Positions 28,272 through 36,734 of a DNA stretch of 64,000 bases are shown in pieces. Below the pieces are notes generated by a model. It saw only the letters and a list, made by a program, of their open reading frames with translations. It had not been told where the DNA came from and searched no databases. The stretch is from contig NZ_LMMA01000003.1 in NCBI RefSeq assembly GCF_001422725.1, forward strand, positions 62,001 to 126,000, given 5' to 3'. The DNA comes from Flavobacterium sp. Leaf82 (GTDB lineage Bacteria > Bacteroidota > Bacteroidia > Flavobacteriales > Flavobacteriaceae). How positions within the stretch are numbered: the stretch's first letter is position 1; every line of letters begins with the position of its first letter. The position numbers and the translations under genes were made by a program.

Positions 28272-29330
28272 TTAATTCTCTCTAAAAACCGAAGGTAATT
28301 GTCCAAATCTTTTCTTGAATGCTGCTGCAAATTTACTGGCACTTTCATAACCGGTTATGACAGCAATTATCTGAATTTCGACTTCAGAATTTTGAAGCAA
28401 TTGTTTTGCAAGAAGCATATTTTTTTCTTTGTGATATTGCAGCATCGAAAATCCAAAGACAATTTTAAAATTAGCTTTCAGTTTTGTTGGAGATGTATTA
28501 ACCTCTGACGCAATTTTATCTATTCCTAAAAAAGAAGATTGCAAATTGTGCAAAATCATTTTTTCTGCTTTTGCTACATTATAGTAATCTAAATTGCTCA
28601 GCGAAATATTATCTGCAATACGACTGTCTTCAAAAGAATTATTAAAAAACTCCGTTATTAACTTCATAGAGCACTTACGTAATTCTAATGTGTTTAGATT
28701 TATCTTATCCTCGGCTTCTAAAATTTTTGATATTTTTTTTGATAGTACATGAGCCTTCGGAGCCAAATCTAGCCAGGTATAAAAGCCTTTTTGAGTATTA
28801 AAAAAATTTTCAAGCACTCCTTTTTTGCAGAATTTTCCAGATTTAATATTCTGATCTACCCATTCCTTATTCATCGCAATATTAAAGAATTTGCCTTCAG
28901 TCCCTTTATAAAAATACGTAGCAACTTCGGTTTCCGGTTTATAAAAAGTCCAGCAAGTACTCAACAGGATAATATCTTCAGAACCTTTAAAAGGAAATTT
29001 ATATTCGAAAACTGAAAATGATAATATATAATAATCCTTTAGATGGTCTTTTGTATAAGTAGCTTTTGCTAATACATTTTCTTTAAGGGCAATGTTTGTT
29101 TCTAAAATCCAGAAACCCTCTTCAATTTTTCGATAACGCATTTTTCCTTTCCAAAAAGCATTATCAGATGAGATTAACTGCTTTAAAGCATTATGCTTCA
29201 TTACAGGTAATTTTATGAGACTGTCTAACATCACCTGAGGAGAATTAGACAAATAAGGTAATTCGAAAAAGTCATCTTTTAACAGAAAAAGAAACTTTTG
29301 AATATGTTTTGCCCAATCGTTTGTGGTCAT
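28272..29330 (-). CDS. AraC-family transcriptional regulator (paralogue 2)
   Basis: A 352-residue AraC-type regulator, paralogous to the gene downstream (shared FFELPYLSNSP, GKMRYRKIEEGFWI, and the C-terminal HTH with VITGYESASKFAAAFKKRFG). I start at the ATG at 29330 because this gives a protein that aligns with its 353-residue paralogue from the first residues; an in-frame start at 29369 would add 13 residues. It is divergent from purK across about 210 bases. Confidence 0.85.
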   Translation of the reverse strand: MTTNDWAKHIQKFLFLLKDDFFELPYLSNSPQVMLDSLIKLPVMKHNALKQLISSDNAFWKGKMRYRKIEEGFWILETNIALKENVLAKATYTKDHLKDYYILSFSVFEYKFPFKGSEDIILLSTCWTFYKPETEVATYFYKGTEGKFFNIAMNKEWVDQNIKSGKFCKKGVLENFFNTQKGFYTWLDLAPKAHVLSKKISKILEAEDKINLNTLELRKCSMKLITEFFNNSFEDSRIADNISLSNLDYYNVAKAEKMILHNLQSSFLGIDKIASEVNTSPTKLKANFKIVFGFSMLQYHKEKNMLLAKQLLQNSEVEIQIIAVITGYESASKFAAAFKKRFGQLPSVFREN

Positions 29331-29495
29331 GTAACTTAGTGAATCTACAGCGGTTAAAAATCGGGGCAAACGTACGGAATTCGCCCATACAAAACAAAGT
29401 TTTCAAACGAGTTATCCTAAAAAATTTTAACATTTTGAAACAATCTTTTTTTTTGTACTATTAATATGAAAAATTGCAATTCAATACACAATAAA

Positions 29496-29526
29496 TTGGC
29501 ATTTCTATTTTATAAAGTATCTTTGC
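29496..29526 (+). promoter_or_regulatory. Promoter of purKE (TTG-N20-TATCTTTG)
   Basis: A TTG at 29496-29498 and TATCTTTG at 29519-29526 are separated by 20 bases, a good fit to the Bacteroidota -33/-7 promoter. The leader to the purK ATG is about 12 bases. Confidence 0.7.
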
Positions 29527-29542
29527 AAAAACACAACTACAA

Positions 29543-30697
29543 ATGAATTATTTTTCTTCTGATTTTAAATTAGGAATATTAGGTGGCGGACAATTAGGTA
29601 AAATGCTTTTGTCTGACACTCGAAAATTTGACATACAAACTTATGTTTTAGATCCCAGCGACGAAGCTCCAAGTAAAATTGCCTGTAATAAATTCTTCAA
29701 AGGCGATTTGATGGATTATGAAACAGTTTATAATTTTGGAAAACAGGTCGACGTTTTGACTTTTGAAATCGAATTGGTCAATCTTGAAGCTTTAACGCAA
29801 TTAGAAAACGAAGGCGTAAAAGTATATCCTTCTCCCAAAACTTTAAAAGGAATTCAGAATAAAGGAATTCAAAAAGCTTTTTATACCGAAAGTAACATTC
29901 CGACCGCAGCTTATTTACGATTTGATTCTCCGGAACATCTTCAAAAATCTGTTGGAAATAACGAAATAACAATTCCGTTTGTCTGGAAATGTACTGAATT
30001 TGGTTATGATGGAAATGGTGTAAAAGTAATTCGCCAGATTTCTGATTTGGATGATTTGCCAAATGTAGAATGTATTGCCGAAACTATGGTTCCTTTCAAA
30101 AATGAATTGGCGGTAATTGTGGTAAGAAATCCTTCAGGAGAAATTAAAACATATCCTGTTGTAGAAATGGAATTTCATCCGGAAGCCAATCAGGTAGAAT
30201 ATGTAATTTGTCCCGCAAGAATAGATGAAAAAGTAGCCGAAAAAGCACGGGCAATTGCTTTGAATGTTTCAGAGAAATTTAACCATGTTGGACTTTTGGC
30301 AGTCGAAATGTTCCAAACCAACGAAGACGAAATCCTTGTAAACGAAGTGGCTCCGCGCCCGCACAATTCAGGTCATTATTCTATTGAAGCAAGTTATACC
30401 TCACAATTCGAAAATCATTTGCGTGCGATCCTTGATCTTCCGTTAGGAAATACAGAGAGTAAAGTTGCCGGAGTTATGGTAAATTTAGTTGGTGCCGAAG
30501 GTTTTTCAGGAGATGTAATTTACGAAAATATCGAAACCATTTTAGGCTGGGATGGCGTTACACCACATATTTACGGTAAAAAACAAACTCGCCCTTTTAG
30601 AAAAATGGGCCACGTTACAATCGTAAATGAAAATATGGTCGAAGCAAGAAGAATTGCAGAGAATGTTAAAAATACGATTAAGGTAATAAGTATATAG
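29543..30697 (+). CDS. purK: 5-(carboxyamino)imidazole ribonucleotide synthase (PurK)
   Basis: A 384-residue ATP-grasp enzyme. The N-terminal Rossmann block is LGILGGGQLGKMLLSDTRKF; the ATP-grasp core contains FVWKCTEFGYDGNGVKV and the metal-binding NEVAPRPHNSGHYSIEA near residue 270. PurK carboxylates AIR with ATP and bicarbonate in de novo purine synthesis; its product is used by PurE, encoded 91 bases downstream. Length and motifs are typical. Confidence 0.95.
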   Translation: MNYFSSDFKLGILGGGQLGKMLLSDTRKFDIQTYVLDPSDEAPSKIACNKFFKGDLMDYETVYNFGKQVDVLTFEIELVNLEALTQLENEGVKVYPSPKTLKGIQNKGIQKAFYTESNIPTAAYLRFDSPEHLQKSVGNNEITIPFVWKCTEFGYDGNGVKVIRQISDLDDLPNVECIAETMVPFKNELAVIVVRNPSGEIKTYPVVEMEFHPEANQVEYVICPARIDEKVAEKARAIALNVSEKFNHVGLLAVEMFQTNEDEILVNEVAPRPHNSGHYSIEASYTSQFENHLRAILDLPLGNTESKVAGVMVNLVGAEGFSGDVIYENIETILGWDGVTPHIYGKKQTRPFRKMGHVTIVNENMVEARRIAENVKNTIKVISI

Positions 30698-30698
30698 T

Positions 30699-30768
30699 TT
30701 TCAGTTGCAGTCACAGTTTTTCAGTCTCTAAAAAACTTGAAACCTGAAACCTGAAACTTTAAACAAAA
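30699..30768. repeat. Low-complexity CAGT/CTGAAAC repeat tract between purK and purE
   Basis: The spacer starts with TTTTCAGTTGCAGTCACAGT and ends with three CTGAAAC-type units (CTTGAAAC, CTGAAAC, CTGAAAC). It is built from the same words as the hairpins at 15018, 31283 and 50652 but does not form one clean stem. purE may still be read from the purK promoter. Confidence 0.5.
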
Positions 30769-30788
30769 AACACAACAAAAATAAAAAC

Positions 30789-31271
30789 ATGAGCAAAGTA
30801 GCCATCATAATGGGAAGTATCTCTGACATGCCAGTCATGCAAGATGCCATCGACATATTAAAACAATTCAATATCGAAACCGAAGTTGATATCGTTTCGG
30901 CACACAGAACGCCGGAAAAATTATTCGATTTCAGTAAAAATGCACATACTCGTGGGATTTCGGTAATTATTGCCGGAGCTGGCGGAGCTGCACATTTACC
31001 TGGAATGGTTGCATCAATGTCACCACTTCCTGTAATTGGAGTTCCGGTAAAATCAAGCAATTCTATAGATGGTTGGGATTCGGTTTTATCGATTCTGCAA
31101 ATGCCGGGCGGAGTTCCTGTTGCAACGGTCGCTTTAAACGGAGCAAAAAATGCCGGAATTTTGGCAGCGCAAATCATCGGAAGTCATGATAAAAAAGTAC
31201 TTGATACCATTATTGCTTACAAAGAAGAACTAAAAGCAGCGGTTAATAAAGCAGCCGAAGGATTGAAATAG
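30789..31271 (+). CDS. purE: N5-carboxyaminoimidazole ribonucleotide mutase (PurE, class I)
   Basis: A 160-residue class I PurE with MGSISDMPVMQDAIDIL, the phosphate loop SAHRTPEK, AGAGGAAHLPGMVASMSPLP and GVPVKSSNSIDGWDSVLSI. It moves the carboxylate of N5-CAIR to give CAIR. It follows purK in the expected operon. Confidence 0.96.
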   Translation: MSKVAIIMGSISDMPVMQDAIDILKQFNIETEVDIVSAHRTPEKLFDFSKNAHTRGISVIIAGAGGAAHLPGMVASMSPLPVIGVPVKSSNSIDGWDSVLSILQMPGGVPVATVALNGAKNAGILAAQIIGSHDKKVLDTIIAYKEELKAAVNKAAEGLK

Positions 31272-31282
31272 TTTTTATATTT

Positions 31283-31336
31283 AGTCACGGTTTTCAGTTG
31301 CAGTTTTCAATGTAAACTGCAACTGAAACCGCGACT
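31283..31336. terminator. Long hairpin between convergent purE and a hypothetical gene
   Basis: Arms 31283-31306 and 31314-31336 pair over about 23 bases with one bulge and one G-T pair, around a 7-base loop. It lies between converging 3' ends, so it may terminate both, though U tails are weak. It is made of the CAGTTGCAGT / ACTGCAACTG words of the intergenic hairpin family. Confidence 0.6.
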
Positions 31337-31347
31337 GAAAACTAAAA

Positions 31348-32019
31348 TTATGCTTCGTCTTCAATTTCTTCCAAGACAGATTCAAATTCATACTCCGTTA
31401 TATCTTCTTTATTTATCCAATTTTCTGACGTAACCAGATTATAATTTATATCATCTTCTGTATTTAATTCCCAAATAATATCCTCAGCTTCAGGAAACGG
31501 AATATTTTGAGAGATTTGATTTTCAAACAATCTTTTGATAAGATTTCTATCAGACAAACCGTTATTCAATAATTTCAACACATTTTCGGCAGTCAACTTT
31601 TGTGCTTCACCATCTGTTGGAGTCATAGAAAAATGAACAATAGAGGCTTTTGCATTCGGGAATTTTCCGTTGTAGGCTTTAAAAAGCAATTGATTAATGT
31701 GAAACAAAGTCCCCTGCATGTCTATTTCAGGATATTCCTCGCAAACTTTATCAATTAACATATTGTGCGATATTTGCTCAATTTGTCCATCGCTTAATCT
31801 TTCTGGAAATTTATATTTCAAAACTATTTCGGCAGCTTCATTAGGCTCGTAATCAGAAATAGCCATTTCTAGCAATTCCGGCAAACTACTTTTATCCGCC
31901 GTTGCTCCGTCAGGATAATTGAATTTCTCTAATAACTGAACAAGATCTTCACCAGACCAATATCCTTCTACTTCATTAACCGTATCAATTCTCTTTATTA
32001 CAATTTGATAATTCATCAT
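31348..32019 (-). CDS. Conserved hypothetical cytoplasmic protein
   Basis: A 223-residue acidic protein without signal or membrane segments. The start, NYQIVIKRIDTVNEVEGYWSG, and the acidic tail ending EFESVLEEIEDEA are distinctive, but I do not recognise the family. It looks like a mix of helices and short strands, with a stretch rich in Glu and Asn. Two adjacent ATG codons (32019 and 32016) can serve as start. It converges on purE. Confidence 0.6.
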   Translation of the reverse strand: MMNYQIVIKRIDTVNEVEGYWSGEDLVQLLEKFNYPDGATADKSSLPELLEMAISDYEPNEAAEIVLKYKFPERLSDGQIEQISHNMLIDKVCEEYPEIDMQGTLFHINQLLFKAYNGKFPNAKASIVHFSMTPTDGEAQKLTAENVLKLLNNGLSDRNLIKRLFENQISQNIPFPEAEDIIWELNTEDDINYNLVTSENWINKEDITEYEFESVLEEIEDEA

Positions 32020-32186
32020 TTTCTGTTTTTACAATTTCTGATTAGCATTTATAATTCTAATCGTATTTTTTCAATTTACGCTTTTAAAAATGCGCACAGA
32101 AATAAATAACATATCTATAACACATTTTAAGAGGATTTTATGCCGAGAATCGATTTTGTTTAGATGATTAGATTTTTATAAATTGC

Positions 32187-32194
32187 TATCTTTG
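32187..32194 (+). promoter_or_regulatory. -7 box TATCTTTG of the M3 peptidase gene
   Basis: TATCTTTG matches TAnnTTTG; the ATG at 32241 is 46 bases downstream. The position argues against the in-frame TTG at 32208 as start, though it does not exclude it. Confidence 0.55.
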
Positions 32195-32240
32195 GAATTC
32201 AAAAATCTTGAGTTCAATTCATAAAAAATATTATATCATA

Positions 32241-34268
32241 ATGAACGTTCTACTATCAAAATTTATAACTAAACATAATACAGCTCCATTTTCGCAAATT
32301 AAAATTGAAGATTATCTTCCGGCTTTTCAGGAAGGAATTGCTTTGGCTAAAGCCGAAATTGATACTATCGTAAACAATCCCGAAGCACCAACTTTTGAAA
32401 ATACCGTTGTTGCAATGGATTTTACAGGAGATATTTTAGACCGTCTTTCAAGTGTTTTCTTCAATTTAAATTCGGCTGAAACAAGTGACGAAATGCAAAA
32501 AATTGCTCAGGAAGTTTCGCCTTTATTATCTGAATTTGGAAATGACATCACTTTAAACGCTGCTTTATTTGCTAAAATAAAAACGGTTTACGATCAAAAA
32601 GAAACCTTAAATCTAAATCCGGAGCAAACGACGCTTTTAGATAAAAAATACAAAAGCTTCTCGAGAAACGGAGCGAATTTAGCAGAAGATAAAAAAAATC
32701 AATTAAGAGAAATCGACAAAGAGTTATCAAAATTGAGTTTACAATTTGGCGAAAATGTTTTGGCAGAAACGAATGCTTTCGAATTGCATTTGACAGATGA
32801 AAAGGATTTAGCCGGATTACCGGAAGGAACAATCGAAGCGGCAAGATTATTAGCAAAAAGTCAGGAAAAAGAAGGTTGGATTTTTACTTTAGATCATCCA
32901 AGTTATATTCCGTTTTTGACTTATGCCGATAATCGCGAATTGCGTAAAAAAATGGCAATTGCTTTTGGAGCAAAAGCATTTCAAAATAATGAATTCGACA
33001 ATCAGGAAAATGTTTTAAAAATTGCCAAATTACGTTTCGAAAGAGCGAATTTATTAGGTTATAAAACACACGCACATTTTGTTTTGGAAGAAAGAATGGC
33101 AGAAAGTCCGGAGAAAGTTTTCTCTTTCCTGAATGATTTATTGGCTAAGGCAAAACCTGCAGCTCAAAAAGAGTTTGCTAAATTGACGGCTTTCGCCAAA
33201 GAACTGGACGGAATCGAACAATTAGAGAAATGGGACGGCGCTTATTATTCTGAAAAATTAAAACAACAGCTTTTTAATTTAGACGATGAAAAACTGAAAC
33301 CTTATTTTCAATTAGAAAAAGTATTAAACGGCGCTTTTACAGTTGCCAAAAAATTATATGGATTAACATTTACTGAAGTTTTTGATATCGATAAATACCA
33401 TGAAGAAGTTACAACTTATGAAGTAACAGATGCTGATGGTGATTTAGTTTCGATTTTCTACGCTGATTTCTTCCCAAGAAAAGGAAAGAGAAATGGTGCG
33501 TGGATGACTTCATTCAAACATCAATCTATAAAAGATGGCGTAAACGAAAGACCACATATTTCGAACGTTTGTAATTTTACTAAACCAACCGAAACAAAAC
33601 CGTCATTATTAACCTTTAATGAAGTAACCACTTTATTCCACGAATTTGGTCATGGTTTGCACGGAATGTTAGCCAATACAACTTACCCAAGTTTATCAGG
33701 AACTTCTGTTTTCTGGGATTTTGTAGAATTACCAAGTCAGATTATGGAAAACTGGTGCTACGAGCCGGAAGCTTTGGCTTTGTTTGCAAATCACTATGAA
33801 ACGGGAGAAATTATTCCGATTGAATATGTACAAAAAATTAAAGAAAGTGCAAGTTTTCAGGAAGGTTTGGCAACTTTACGTCAGTTGAGTTTTGGATTAT
33901 TAGACATGGCTTGGCACGGACAAGATCCTACACATATTAAAGATTTAAAAACTTTCGAAACAGAACAATTTGCCAATACGCAATTGTATCCTGATGTAAA
34001 AGAAAATGCAATGAGTACAGCTTTTTCACACATCTTTCAAGGCGGATATTCTTCTGGATATTATAGCTATAAATGGGCTGAAGTTTTAGACGCTGATGCT
34101 TTTGAATATTTCCAGGAAAAGGGAATTTTCAATCATGAAGTAGCGACAAAATTCAAAGACAATGTACTTTCAAAAGGTGGAACAGAACACCCAATGATTT
34201 TATACAAACGTTTTAGAGGTCAGGAACCAAAGCCTGAGGCTTTATTGAAAAGAGCGGGATTATTATAA
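32241..34268 (+). CDS. dcp: M3-family metallopeptidase (dipeptidyl carboxypeptidase Dcp / oligopeptidase A type)
   Basis: A 675-residue zinc peptidase. The catalytic motif HEFGH is at residues 467-471 within VTTLFHEFGHGLHGMLANTT, with the third ligand region ENWCYEP about 30 residues later. The N-terminal helical domain starts NTAPFSQIKIEDYLPAFQEGI, here quoted to FQEG, as in Dcp/OpdA. It has no signal peptide, so it probably degrades short peptides in the cytoplasm. It is monocistronic with its own terminator. Confidence 0.92.
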   Translation: MNVLLSKFITKHNTAPFSQIKIEDYLPAFQEGIALAKAEIDTIVNNPEAPTFENTVVAMDFTGDILDRLSSVFFNLNSAETSDEMQKIAQEVSPLLSEFGNDITLNAALFAKIKTVYDQKETLNLNPEQTTLLDKKYKSFSRNGANLAEDKKNQLREIDKELSKLSLQFGENVLAETNAFELHLTDEKDLAGLPEGTIEAARLLAKSQEKEGWIFTLDHPSYIPFLTYADNRELRKKMAIAFGAKAFQNNEFDNQENVLKIAKLRFERANLLGYKTHAHFVLEERMAESPEKVFSFLNDLLAKAKPAAQKEFAKLTAFAKELDGIEQLEKWDGAYYSEKLKQQLFNLDDEKLKPYFQLEKVLNGAFTVAKKLYGLTFTEVFDIDKYHEEVTTYEVTDADGDLVSIFYADFFPRKGKRNGAWMTSFKHQSIKDGVNERPHISNVCNFTKPTETKPSLLTFNEVTTLFHEFGHGLHGMLANTTYPSLSGTSVFWDFVELPSQIMENWCYEPEALALFANHYETGEIIPIEYVQKIKESASFQEGLATLRQLSFGLLDMAWHGQDPTHIKDLKTFETEQFANTQLYPDVKENAMSTAFSHIFQGGYSSGYYSYKWAEVLDADAFEYFQEKGIFNHEVATKFKDNVLSKGGTEHPMILYKRFRGQEPKPEALLKRAGLL

Positions 34269-34292
34269 TTTTAGATTTCAGATTTTAGATTG

Positions 34293-34325
34293 AAACCGAT
34301 TTAGAAATACTTCGGTTTTTTTTAT
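34293..34325 (+). terminator. Terminator of the M3 peptidase gene
   Basis: AAACCGA (34293-34299) pairs with TCGGTTT (34312-34318) and is followed by a run of T, 24 bases after the stop codon. Confidence 0.75.
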
Positions 34326-34381
34326 TTGTCTTTACTTTAGCTATCTTCGTGTTTTTAAATCTTAATCTTACAAAAAATAAA

Positions 34382-35041
34382 TTGAAAAAATATTTTAAAA
34401 TCTTCCTTTACCTCGTAATTTTTGGATTAATTGCTGTTGTTTCTGTAAATTATTACGTGAAATCTTCGACCAAAAAACAAATTTACTATTCCCTAAAAAA
34501 ATTCCCTAAAAATGATGTGGGAATTATTTTTGGCGCAGGAATTAATGGAGATCAACCTAGTAAATATTTAAAAGATCGATTAGATGCCGGAATACTATTA
34601 TATAAGGCAAACCGCATTAATAAAATTTTACTTTCGGGAGATAATGGTCGTGATGAATATGACGAATTAACAGTAATGAAAAATTACTGTTTCAATCACG
34701 GAGTTGACACCACCAAAATTTTTATTGATTATGCAGGATTCGATACTTATTCTACCATGTATCGTGCAAAACATATTTTCAACATCAAAAGAGCAACTTT
34801 AATCTCTCAGGAATATCATTTAAACCGAGCGATTTATATCGGACAAAAACTTGGGATAAAATCTGTTGGATATTCAGCTAATAATGGAGAATATTTAGGA
34901 TATAAATATGTTAGTTTTAGAGAATATGCTTCTATTTTTAAAACTTTTTTTGATGTTTTGAGAAATCGTGAACCTCGATTTCTAGGAAATCCAATTGACA
35001 TCAATGGTGTTTCAAATTATTCTAAAGAAGACAAACGATAA
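34382..35041 (+). CDS. SanA/YdcF-like DUF218 membrane-anchored protein
   Basis: A 219-residue protein with an N-terminal membrane anchor (KKYFKIFLYLVIFGLIAVVS) and a DUF218-type domain: VGIIFGAGINGDQPSKYLKD, KILLSGDNG, DTYSTMYRAKHIF and ATLISQEYHLNRAIYIGQKL. This order matches SanA, an inner-membrane protein affecting envelope permeability. I choose the TTG at 34382, which gives a standard MKK-type anchor; an in-frame GTG at 34349 overlaps a promoter-like TATCTTCG (34342-34349). The biochemical role is unknown. Confidence 0.82.
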   Translation: MKKYFKIFLYLVIFGLIAVVSVNYYVKSSTKKQIYYSLKKFPKNDVGIIFGAGINGDQPSKYLKDRLDAGILLYKANRINKILLSGDNGRDEYDELTVMKNYCFNHGVDTTKIFIDYAGFDTYSTMYRAKHIFNIKRATLISQEYHLNRAIYIGQKLGIKSVGYSANNGEYLGYKYVSFREYASIFKTFFDVLRNREPRFLGNPIDINGVSNYSKEDKR

Positions 35042-35062
35042 AACGATCGCGTTAATTATTTC

Positions 35063-35127
35063 GCTCCGCTGGAGCTTTTTGACATTTGGAAACGGAATTT
35101 GCTATAAATATTCTGCTCCGCTGGAGC
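35063..35127. repeat. Two copies of the GCTCCGCTGGAGC mini-hairpin
   Basis: GCTCCGCTGGAGC occurs at 35063-35075 and 35115-35127. Each is a 5-bp stem with a 3-base loop and is the exact reverse complement of the GCTCCAGCGGAGC units in the array at 44547-45050. Confidence 0.75.
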
Positions 35128-35131
35128 AACT

Positions 35132-35170
35132 AAAAAAAGGGCTGACTCACTTTTGAGACAGCCCTTTTTC
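35132..35170. terminator. Bidirectional terminator between sanA-like and antiporter genes
   Basis: AAAGGGCTG (35136-35144) pairs with CAGCCCTTT (35159-35167), with additional CTCA/TGAG pairing; A and T runs flank it on both sides. It lies between converging genes. Confidence 0.85.
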
Positions 35171-35209
35171 AATCTTAAAATAAAATCTTTATTTTTTACT
35201 CTATTTTCT

Positions 35210-36472
35210 CTATTCCTTTTCTAAAACTCTTTTGGCTAATTTTCCAACGGTCAATCCCTGCACTACAATTGAAAACAGTACTACAATATAAGTTACTTCA
35301 AGCAATAGGTTTTTATATTCTCCTTCTGGCATAGAAAGTACTAACGCAATAGAAACTCCACCACGAATTCCTCCCCAAACCAATACCATTAAAGAACCTT
35401 TGCTATAAGCAGACTTAATACCGAAAATTTTAAAGATATCGAAGAATTGCCAAGGTAAAACGATAGAAGCGATTCTGGCGAATAACACAATAAAAATAGC
35501 GACAAATCCGGTTAGTAATTGTTTGTTTAGGTCTGGTAACAATAACAATTCAAAACCTATAAATAAGAATAAAATAGCATTTAATATTTCGTCGATAAGT
35601 TCCCAAAATTTACCTAAGTAATCTTTTGTTACTTCGCTCATCGCTACTTTTTTACCATAGTTCCCAATAATCAATCCTGCAACAACCATTGCCAACGGAC
35701 TTGAAACATGCAAACTTTGAGCAATCAGAAATCCTCCCATTACGATAGAAAGTGTTATTAAAACAGAAACTTTATAATCGTCGATTTTTTTCATAACCCG
35801 TGACGCTGTATATCCCAGAGCAGCTCCTAATAAAAGTCCGCCAATTCCTTCTTTTGCAAATAACCATGCAATAGAACCAAAAGTCATATCAAAGGTTGGA
35901 TCAGTTGCCATTTTTAAAACAACAGCAAACATTACTACTGCAACTCCATCATTAAATAGAGATTCACCAACAATTTTGGTTTCGATTCTTTTAGGAACTT
36001 TTGCTTGTTTTAAAACTCCTAATACCACAATTGGATCCGTTGGAGAAATTAATGTTCCAAAAACCAAGCAAAAGATGTAAGGGATTTTTATTCCTAAAAC
36101 AGGCGAGATATAATAAAGTAATACAGAAATGATTAAGGCTGACAAGACTACACTAACTGTAGAATAAATCATAATAGGAACTTTTTGTTCTTTAAGATCA
36201 GACATATTTACGTGCAGTGCGCCAGCGAACAAAAGAAAATTCAACATTGCTCCCATTAATATTTCGTTGAAGTCAAATTCTTTTATCAAATCGAAAAAAT
36301 GTTTTGTAGTAGCCGGAAAATAAGAATCTCCCAAAAGACGAATTCCCACTGAAACTAACATGGCAATAATCATTATTCCGATAGTTCCGGGAAGCTTTAA
36401 AAATCTTAAATTTAAATAGGCGAAGAAAGAAGCCAATACGATTAGTATTGAAAAGGTGTAATATAATTCCAT
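35210..36472 (-). CDS. CPA1-family cation:proton antiporter (NhaP-like)
   Basis: A 420-residue protein with about 12 hydrophobic segments. The CPA1 signatures are present: FLLFAGALHVNMSDLK (about residue 81), GTLISPTDPIVVLGVLKQ and the ion-binding VGESLFNDGVAVVMF, followed by VWGGIRGGVSIALVLSMP with the conserved arginine. It exchanges Na+ or K+ for protons across the inner membrane. There is no C-terminal regulatory domain. It has its own promoter and a shared terminator. Confidence 0.92.
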   Translation of the reverse strand: MELYYTFSILIVLASFFAYLNLRFLKLPGTIGIMIIAMLVSVGIRLLGDSYFPATTKHFFDLIKEFDFNEILMGAMLNFLLFAGALHVNMSDLKEQKVPIMIYSTVSVVLSALIISVLLYYISPVLGIKIPYIFCLVFGTLISPTDPIVVLGVLKQAKVPKRIETKIVGESLFNDGVAVVMFAVVLKMATDPTFDMTFGSIAWLFAKEGIGGLLLGAALGYTASRVMKKIDDYKVSVLITLSIVMGGFLIAQSLHVSSPLAMVVAGLIIGNYGKKVAMSEVTKDYLGKFWELIDEILNAILFLFIGFELLLLPDLNKQLLTGFVAIFIVLFARIASIVLPWQFFDIFKIFGIKSAYSKGSLMVLVWGGIRGGVSIALVLSMPEGEYKNLLLEVTYIVVLFSIVVQGLTVGKLAKRVLEKE

Positions 36473-36486
36473 AAAAGTGATTTTTA

Positions 36487-36516
36487 CAAAAATATATTTC
36501 CATTATCTAATACAAA
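36487..36516 (-). promoter_or_regulatory. Promoter of the antiporter gene (TTTG-N18-TATTTTTG)
   Basis: On the minus strand TTTG (36516-36513) and TATTTTTG (36494-36487) are 18 bases apart, and the ATG follows 14 bases later. Confidence 0.6.
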
Positions 36517-36649
36517 ATTTCATTTCCTATATTAACATAACTTTACAATTCTTAAAAAAATATTTTAAACTATTCTCGAAAAATTACAATATATTGAAGT
36601 AAAAATTCAACTAATTAAAAATTATGGATCTTGATATATTTTAAAATCA

Positions 36650-36677
36650 AAAATGCCGAAAATTAATTTCGGCATTT
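36650..36677 (-). terminator. Terminator of the CxxCH protein gene
   Basis: The palindrome AAATGCCGAAATT / AATTTCGGCATTT is followed on the minus strand by TTTTGATTTT, 58 bases beyond the stop codon. Confidence 0.75.
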
Positions 36678-36734
36678 TATTTTTTGGATAAACTTATAGA
36701 TAAGATTCTTTTTGGTTTAAGAGAAACAAATTAC

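Noticed and set aside
32208..32240. In-frame TTG start upstream of the M3 peptidase
   Set aside because: It lies only 13 bases after the -7 box and adds a stretch rich in Tyr and Ile without resemblance to the Dcp N-terminus; the ATG at 32241 is more natural.
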